This document shows positions 57,801 to 64,000 of a stretch of DNA of 64,000 nt, one piece after another. Made by a program: the position numbers and the translations under genes. Under the pieces are notes generated by a model. It saw only the letters and a list, made by a program, of their open reading frames with translations. It did not search any database and was not told the origin of the DNA. Numbering within the stretch: position 1 is the first letter of the stretch; each line of letters starts with the position of its first letter. The stretch covers positions 12,542,735 through 12,606,734 of the forward strand of contig NC_089325.1 of assembly GCF_036669915.1 (NCBI RefSeq). The letters are read 5' to 3'. The DNA comes from Pocillopora verrucosa. Lineage: Eukaryota > Cnidaria > Anthozoa > Scleractinia > Pocilloporidae.

Positions 57801-60800
57801 TGTTCAACAGTCTTTCACTTAGGCTAAAAACATTCAACAAGTGAGAAATATCATTTACTGTTAGTAATCCACTACCTTCATTTTTCCCCCAAAATGATCA
57901 CTTGTCAATTGCTACTTTTTAAATGATTAGTAAACACACACACAAAAATTAACAATTGTAATATGCAAGTTGTCAAGTTGTTTCTAATACCTAGCTTTAA
58001 CAGGACTGGTTTCTTCAATACTGCAGTTAATGGTACCTATGCTAGAGAAAAATAGTAAAAATGTCAGGTTATGTATAGCAATGAAACTCAGGATAGAAAG
58101 TATTTTATTATTAACTCATAACTGAAGCATCAATGTCTGGGCTACGAACAGAGTAAGGTCATAAAAATTAGTATATGTAATAACATGATTTCAAGTGCTT
58201 TTTCAAGACAGCAAAATTGTACAAGCATATAGGGCAAGTGCAATTTGTAATCTTTGAAAAATTACCAATACTAATTAACAACAATTTAATTGAGAAATCT
58301 TGTTATTACTATGCAATAATACACAAAAAAAAGAATCATCATCAGAAAGTCAAGACAGACAAAATTTTGTAATTTGCAATTTGTAATTTGCACCTGTGTT
58401 ACAACTTTGCACTGGTGTTACAACTCTGTACTAGTGTTACATGAAAAAGGCACTTGTTTCCAGCCAATCAGAAGTGCACAATTTTTCATGTACATTATTA
58501 CAAAGTTTACATGATAGCTTTCCTGTTACAGAGACTATGTAGAATTATGAGAGTAAAAAAAGGCTGTGCAGAAGATTTATTTCACTTAACCTGGTTTTAG
58601 CTTTGATTGATTCTTTTGATACATACCTTTCCCCATCAAAGTCATTATCATCATCATCATCATTATCACTTTTTCTATCATAGTCACATGCAGAAGATAT
58701 TGCTAAAACTTGCAATTCTTCACTATCCAGGAGATTCCTATCATCATCATCATCATCATTACACTTATCATCATCACTTTTGTTTAAACATGTGTGGTCT
58801 TTGTTGTCATCCTGACTATCACTGTAGCTGTCAGTGTTGTTGAGGGAGCTGGATTCTTGAAGTTTGGAGAGCTCCTGATCAACACCCTCGACAGGACTGT
58901 AAGATCTATTGTTATTTTCAGAGCTGTTATTAAAACTGCTGTAACCATTTCTGCAAAAGTGGGAAAAAAAGAAAAGCATCAAGAGAGTCACAATGTTGCA
59001 AGTCTTGTGATAAAATTGTGCTAATTGACCACAAACCTGAGTGTGGTCCTGCTTAAATCTATTGACAAAGCACCTTGGCCTTCATCATCTGTCACAGAGT
59101 TTAACATTTCTGTTTTTCTTTTTTCTATGTTGTTGCATTGTACATCTTTATCGTCAACATCATCATTATGCTCAATATCGTCAACTTCAGTGTTACTTAG
59201 TCCATTGTGGACACTGTTGTTGTCACAAGGCTCATTACTGCCACAATGGGAACCAGTTTCATCAAGTCTGGACAACTCGCTGACTTTTGCAGGACTATCA
59301 GATAAACTGATATTTTCGGTGCTAACATAGCTGCAGTCATCCCTATTAAGACATAAAGATATTTTCTTTACAATGTAAATGGTCAGAAAAAGCTCATTCC
59401 TTGTAAAGAACTAACAGTGGGTTCCTCAAACCCTTGATGCAATTATAAAGAAGCCCATCTGGTATCTTCTTCTAGCAATTTTAATACATTATCTGGACAA
59501 TAGGTGGTGATAAAAGGCAGTTGTAATGGCTGGAGGCAAAGGGTACATTTTTGATACAACAACAAACATATACAATCTTCATATAGTCACAGTCACAGCA
59601 AACTCCCTTAACTTATTCACATGGTAGTGTCAAATACCTAGAGGGGAGAAATATCAATCCATTATTCTTTGAAGTGATAAACTTGTTACTTTTTCTTATA
59701 ATATCTTTGCATTATCCACATAACAGGTAATGAGAATGCTCAGACTTATCAGGTAGAAGTTGTTCTCTTAATCTGACACCAAATTCTCATAACTAATCAC
59801 TTCTGGGAGTGAAAGGGGTTAATAAACTAGCTATATGACATTATTTCGATCACGGTAAAATGCTTATAATAAAGATTAAAATTATTTACAGAATCAGTAT
59901 GGAATTTCATCTTCACAAAGTAAGCAAGAAAATTAATTTGTCTTGCCTTCATTTTACCTTGACTGGGACCTGATCAATTCCCTTGATAAGTTCCTGCTGC
60001 AACTGTCACTAACTTCCAGGGAATTATCTAAGAGAGATGAGCAGCCTTCCTCTACAATCATAAGTGATTTTGCCTCTATAATGTCTTCGTAATCATCCTT
60101 CAGCTGATCACACCTTTCAGCATTGTCATCATCATCCAACGCATCATCATTACCATTTCTGTACTTGAACTCATCATCAGCATCATCATTGCTATTTGTC
60201 TTTCCGTTAGCATCATTCTCAGTGTTGCCTTCCTCTCTGTTGTTATAAAAACAAGAATCCTCAACTTTGAAGCCCTCAAGGCTTGCTGTTCCGTTTGCAT
60301 TCTCCAACCCCTCTTGAATGCATTGTTCTGTCATGTCAAACCCAGAACTGTCCCTCTCAAAACTGTGTTCAAGTGTGCCACTCATTAGATCATTGTTTTC
60401 AGACAAATACATTTTTTCGCAAAGCTGAGAATCAGTTGAGGATTCTTGATTTACATTTGAGGTATTTCCTAAGGCATCGTCACAGATATTTACGTAATCG
60501 CTATAGTCGTCTGCATCATTGGAATACATGATCACGCTTGGAGTATTGTCCTCCTCAATTTCTTTTCCGTGGTTAGAGATCAGACCAACTGACTCCGTCT
60601 TTGTAACAATTCCATCTCTGTCTCCATTTGATTGCGATAATTTGATCAGCTACGGAACAATATGAAATCATCAGAATGGATTAGACACTCTCGCAAATAT
60701 TATAACACGTACAGACCATGATAAGGTGAAAGAGGGATATGCTACAGTACCGTACTCGAAATAAGCGATCAAAATCGGGAATGCATTCATCTACACAGCT

Positions 60801-61087
60801 GATTTGATCACGAGCTAGGAAGAGTCTTCTTAAACAGCTAGACCTCATAAGACACTTTGTAGATCGAAAAGTGTCAACTAAAGGTTAAAAGATACAATGG
60901 GCGAGATACTAAAACAAACATTTGCAAGAGGAGCATTCAATACGAAAAACTGAAATCGATTACGATTATTTAAAAACTGAATTACCTTTTCAATTTTCCC
61001 ACGCCAACTAGGCTGATCAAACCATCCAAATTTTATGCCCATGTTTAAAAATCGTTCCTCTACCAGTTTCTTCGTATACACTTCCAT
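51820..61087 (-). CDS. GCNA: GCNA: acidic disordered region, SprT-type protease, zinc ribbon, HMG-like box
   Basis: Exons in transcript order: 61087-60986, 60649-59958, 59342-59037, 58950-58627, 58041-57991, 57823-57752, 57620-57562, 56513-56347, 56127-56068, 55242-55162, 54615-54467, 54131-54061, 53803-53745, 53275-53179, 53056-52949, 52584-52525, 51997-51820, about 878 residues. The start is MEVYTKKLVEERFLNMG. The first half is Asp/Glu/Ser/Asn-rich and disordered, with SUMO-interaction-like cores next to acid runs (MFIVDDDD, KSLMIVEEG). SprT follows: LFELYNRTVFDNQ, LPSDFQISWNSRM and RDTLIHELCHAAAWM (HEXXH), then HGPVWKRW. A zinc ribbon (CTKCGNTFGRHS, CAYC) and TPSRFAMFVKENYARIKSG complete the GCNA layout. 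GCNA clears DNA-protein crosslinks and protects germline genomes. The junction 57752/57620 is one phase off and needs checking. Confidence 0.93.
52075..52172 (+). repeat. Hairpin MITE, left half
   Basis: GAATATACAGTATAATTTGG, TATCAACTAAGTTGATAATT, GGCTACCGTAAAGAG and CGTTAGCCCTTCGTTA match the left side of the family. The right arm is gone. Confidence 0.65.
52785..52816. repeat. 12-bp perfect inverted repeat, 8-nt loop
   Basis: GGTCTGGCACTA (52785-52796) and TAGTGCCAGACC (52805-52816) lie within a GCNA intron. Confidence 0.8.
53440..54010 (+). repeat. CCAAT-bearing repeats in GCNA introns (two pieces)
   Basis: 53480-53610: AGCGCGGGAAAAAGCGAGTG, TCTGATTGGTTGAGATTTTG, GCGCGAGTTTTTAGGACC, AATCACAGAGCG. 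53850-54000: AACAAGCAAGCTGTCTGAAG, GCTCGGGTAAACGCG. They share order with 55785-56010. The GCNA exon at 53745-53803 lies between the two pieces. Confidence 0.6.
54730..54992 (-). repeat. tRNA-headed SINE, near full length
   Basis: On the minus strand: a head GCTGACTTGATGGTCAGTGC, ACTGGACTCCAGACTCGATG and GGTCTGGGTTTTAGACGAG (B-box region), then a body containing GCGATGGACTGGCATCTCAT and GGAAACCGAGATAAG. The body motif resembles the conserved tails of metazoan SINE superfamilies, from memory only. Confidence 0.6.
55038..55074. repeat. 17-bp perfect inverted repeat with 3-nt loop
   Basis: GTTTTAAGATCTTATAT (55038-55054) and ATATAAGATCTTAAAAC (55058-55074) are exact reverse complements and form a near-continuous AT-rich palindrome in a GCNA intron. 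Confidence 0.9.
55500..56030 (+). repeat. Two successive CCAAT-bearing repeats in a GCNA intron
   Basis: Copy one (55500-55720): CGCTTTTCGATTGGGTGTTG, CGGTGGCCAATCGGAACAAA, AATCTGATTGGATAAGAC. Copy two (55785-56030): GCGCTTTTCAATTGAGTG, AACAGCCAATCAAAGC, ACCTGATTGGTTGAGAAAGT, GGACCAATCACAGGGCG. Both are in the same orientation. Confidence 0.7.
56612..56823 (+). repeat. Family A MITE, best-preserved copy
   Basis: CTTTTACACCCTAACATCAG at the left and CTTAGGGGTCAAAGGGTTAA at the right define the terminal inverted repeat (TTAACCCTTTGACCCCTAAG when read inward). All internal landmarks are present. There is no coding capacity. Confidence 0.8.
56960..57170 (-). repeat. tRNA-headed SINE
   Basis: The minus strand reads GGCAGAGTGGCTGAGGGGTT, AGGGTGCTGGACTTG and GGTCCTGGGTTCAAGTCC. 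This is a leucine-tRNA-like head with A and B boxes, followed by a non-tRNA body. Confidence 0.6.
59630..59825 (-). repeat. Family B MITE, inverted, in GCNA intron 2
   Basis: CTTCTGGGAGTGAAAGGGGT and TAA at the outer end, and GACACCAAATTCTCATAACT inside, are the reverse complement of the family B left half. Confidence 0.6.
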
Positions 61088-61460
61088 GATTCAACTCGCG
61101 ATCGATCTCCCAAATCTTACTGCGAAAGTCAGAGGAACTAAATTCGAATTTTGGCGCTGAACTAATCGGTAAAGCTGAAGACAGAGAAGGCGAGGTTACA
61201 GAAGATTGAGAGATGTTGATTGGTTGGGTCAGCATTAGATTCCATCCACCAAAACCACCTCGGTCGAGAGGGACTGAGATGGAATATTTAATGACTTGCA
61301 AAACATAACCGAAGATTCTCGGAAATCCGCAAGTGATGTAGCCGAACATCAAAAGCTGTAAATCCCATGATTCTTGAGGAACAAACAGAAACAGCATAGC
61401 GAGAATTTTAAGTCGCGAACCATTGATGGTAGACATGCAGATAATTTAGGATATGTAAAT

Positions 61461-62350
61461 TCTGTTGATGAGGCGCTTAAACTTATTGCGGAATTTGAAA
61501 CAGGATTGACGACGAAGTTTTCTTTCTTTAAAGCTGTCAAAGGTTTCGGGAACATATATTTATATATATTTGATATAGCTCTTTAGCATTACAAAGCTTT
61601 GCTATCGCTATTGTGCATTCTCACTAGTTTGTCTAGTTCGAGTCCTCTGGCATGGCTTGGATGATACCACAATCGTGGAATCATTCGGACAGAAGTCACA
61701 AAATACTGGGGGAAGTGCATGAGATATTTAAGGAGCAAAAATTCGTTTTTTACTGGTGTGCCTTTCCTAATTTTGGGAAGGAAAGTGTTCAATTGCCAGC
61801 ACGGCATAGATTGAACAGCTGGAGAGAAAAGGAAACGAAAAGATACAGAAGAAGTACTGTATATAATAATTTCTTTTTATCCTCAACCTTTGTGTTTCTG
61901 TCAACTATGGCTTACTAATTTGAAAGGTCAAATACATGAATGGGTCATATGACATTGATCTCAGAATACTTTTATGACAAACGTGATAACAGTTCAATCT
62001 TGGCTAAATTGAAGATGGTTTAGAAGTTAACAATTGTAAGAACTTTTCACTAACATATGCTGCTGACAAAGGAGAAAATATATGCAATTCTGCATTTTTT
62101 GCATTCTATCAAGCAATCATATGTTTGCTCCTTATCACGCTATGACACTTCCGTTTTGTCACATTCCAAAAAATAACTTGAGAAATACACTGTCACTCAT
62201 CTTACACTGTTATATTTACCTATTACAGAAGGCTGGAAACAAAGATTTTGTTTTCAAGAAAATAAGATTTCTTGTCCAAGACACAAGGAAGTTTGACTGC
62301 GAAGCACAGATAAAAATGCAAGAAATTTTATTTTTTTCAGAGAACAAGGT
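61461..62350 (+). pseudogene. Broken copy of a putative cnidarian multi-copy DNA-binding-like gene
   Basis: Three separated segments in the expected order read SVDEALKLIAEFETGLTTKF then SFFKAVKGFG (61461-61551), FFTGVPFLILGRKVFNCQHG then ID (about 61744-61811), and FLVQDTRKFDCEAQIKMQEI (62270-62330). From memory this order (SVEEAL..., G.PF..LGRK...CQHG.D, VQDT.K.DCPA) is typical of uncharacterised cnidarian proteins with a FAR1/CARF-like domain. That recognition is not verified. The second segment ends in TGA (61812-61814) where Arg is usual, and the first has no clear donor, so the copy looks dead. The third follows a decent acceptor (CTATTACAG). Confidence 0.4.
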
Positions 62351-62479
62351 TGTTCTACTCATGTATAAACAGAACAAATGCGATTTAATAAATCAGATAT
62401 GCGGCATGACTCCTTTTCTTCCATCCCCACTCAAAACAAGCAAACACACCTATAGAGGTTCCAGTCTGGTCTGCAAATG

Positions 62480-63630
62480 AAAAGGAGGAAGGTGATTACT
62501 GCAAAATTAAGCATTAGGGTTCTTATTTATAACATATTGATTATTGTATACTGATATCTAGAAATTAAGGTTGCAAGTAGCAGCCAGCTGAGTTATAGTT
62601 TGAGTTTTATCAAGTCCATTACTTTGTTAAATTTAGAGTAACCTTGACTTGAGAGAGGAAAATTGAGGAGCTGTAATATACTAATCATCAATTAGGGACC
62701 ACAAAGAAAAATTTATTTATAGAGACTTTTGAAGGAGAGGGGTAAGACTTGTGACAAGCTGGCAGACATATAGATAAACTTTACTGCTAAATGGGTTACA
62801 ATACAAAGTGCTCAGTATTTGGATCAGCTATGGTTCAACTTAAACTTTGCTTTAGCTTCAAGTTTAATCCTTTGTGGTTTCCTTTCTCTGTGTTTATTTT
62901 TCAAGTTATGTACACAGAAGAACACAAAAATGACAAGGAATGCTTTTGAATATCAAGAGGCTGGAATAAGCAAGAAACCAAAACTGAATTTTAAACAGTA
63001 CAAAGTTAATTTGATCTTCCAATGTTATTTAATTTTAACCATAGAATTTGCTATTTAAATTTATCCCCTCCATTTTTCTGGGTATTGTGAGCAAAAACAA
63101 ACAATTATCACAAAATGCATGGTATACAATGGTTTGATTCACCAATGTGGCAAAGGCCTTTCACTGTCTATCCATAAAAAGGGAAATAGTTTGTAAACTG
63201 TAAGACATTCTGCATGTTGAGTGTATACTTATTCATCCATGTGAAATTAAAGGTTACTTGAAATAAATGTGAAAGATTTATAGGATTTTCAGACCCCTGA
63301 TAACAATTACTAATGTGCTGATTTGTTGTACTTAAAGGTTATGATTTTGGCGGAAATAGTGGAAGAAATTTCTGGACCTGGAATTTTGTTGCAAATGTTT
63401 GTTTAAATCAGTTTAAGTCAGTTAAAAACTCTCCTGTTTCAAGATTACATGATTACCACACCAGAACCTTTTGTATTCTATATTATGCACCATGTTATGA
63501 TTATGGTTTCAATAATAAAAGGTGCTGACTCAAGAACTTTCCAAAATATCTCTACATACAAAGAAATAGATTGTGGTTATGTACTCCAAATAGCAGGTCA
63601 CATCAGTCTTCTGTAAGGAAGTAGCAGAAA
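62480..63630. other. Intergenic, no supported gene
   Basis: AT-rich, with one short plus-strand frame (62819-63058) beginning MDQLWFNLNFALASSLIL. Its N terminus is hydrophobic, but it has no supporting splice or promoter evidence. Confidence 0.4.
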
Positions 63631-63638
63631 TTTCTGTG

Positions 63639-63678
63639 GTGGTTTTGGTGGATGGAGAGAAACATCCACCAAAACCAC
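63639..63678. repeat. 16-bp perfect inverted repeat GTGGTTTTGGTGGATG
   Basis: GTGGTTTTGGTGGATG (63639-63654) and CATCCACCAAAACCAC (63663-63678) flank an 8-nt loop. A related hairpin lies at 63867-63905 and a single arm at 61244-61258. Confidence 0.9.
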
Positions 63679-63866
63679 TTTATTCTATGTGTTAAGAGTT
63701 ATGATAATCATTATGAACGTTTGGTCGGTCAGCAATTGTGCACCATAAAAAATAATTAGCCAGAGCACTAACTGCTAATTAGTGGTATAAATCTTTTGTC
63801 TCCCTGAACATCTAACAATGGCTATAGATAAAATTTAAAAAATATATTGTTGATGGTTTTGGTCAA

Positions 63867-63905
63867 AGTTTTGGTGGATGTTCCCTAATGACATCCACCA
63901 AAACT
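63867..63905. repeat. 15-bp inverted repeat AGTTTTGGTGGATGT
   Basis: AGTTTTGGTGGATGT (63867-63881) pairs with ACATCCACCAAAACT (63891-63905) across a 9-nt loop. It has the same core as the hairpin 213 bp upstream. Confidence 0.9.
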
Positions 63906-64000
63906 ACGTAACATCTAAGCACCTTTTAAATACGTGAAATATCTGCATAAAATTGCGTAAAATGTTTTATAATACTACAATCGAACAATAAATTAATACT

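Noticed and set aside
61017-61436. 139-codon minus-strand frame covering the GCNA start
   Set aside because: It reads the first GCNA exon in another frame. The MEVYTKKLVEERFL frame splices correctly into the rest of GCNA.
1-64000. CRISPR arrays, operons or other prokaryotic systems
   Set aside because: The spliced genes and SINE/MITE content show the window is animal nuclear DNA. The only regular short array (35209-35338) is a simple tandem repeat without spacers.

Overview
The window is eukaryotic genomic DNA. It is AT-rich, the genes are split into many short exons by GT-AG introns, and dispersed MITE and SINE repeats are dense. The repeat types (hairpin elements with CGAAACGTC arms, TTAACCCTTT-ended elements, tRNA-headed SINEs), the intron-rich orthologues of vertebrate genes, and a degenerate gene of a type I associate with cnidarians all suggest a hexacoral (stony coral or anemone). 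That assignment is an inference. The genes themselves show only that it is an animal.

Layout. 1-657 (-) is the 5' end of a lysine-rich nuclear-type protein, head-to-head with 767-4105 (+), a complete six-exon RPS3A (260 aa). 5122-23065 (-) is one continuous chain of 22 phase-compatible coding exons. The 3' fifteen exons contain the M1-family aminopeptidase O (AOPEP), zinc site included. The 5' seven encode an unrecognised protein of about 530 residues, joined to AOPEP through a single 2.3-kb exon with a long Ser/Thr/Asp-rich stretch. Its start lies 21 bp from the start of 23087-29961 (+), a complete 16-exon ZMYND10 (445 aa, dynein-arm assembly). 32430-36887 (+) is an HMGB-type two-HMG-box protein with an acidic tail. 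40627-41130 (-) is an intronless BTG/TOB anti-proliferative gene with a TATA/CCAAT/CRE promoter. About 41.4-51.8 kb is gene-poor and holds repeats, a LINE 3' fragment and one candidate small gene (43374-43804). 51820-61087 (-) is a 17-exon GCNA orthologue: acidic SUMO-interacting disordered region, SprT protease, zinc ribbon and HMG-like C terminus. 61.4-62.4 kb (+) holds a broken copy of a putative cnidarian multi-copy gene family.

The genes do not form one pathway. ZMYND10 acts in cilia. GCNA and HMGB act on chromatin and DNA-protein repair. RPS3A is translational and BTG controls proliferation and mRNA turnover. The most unusual item is the in-frame continuity between AOPEP and the unknown upstream protein, driven from a very compact divergent promoter shared with ZMYND10. 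A second layer is the set of short inverted-repeat families filling introns, including CCAAT-bearing elements and GGTTTTGGTGGATG hairpins.
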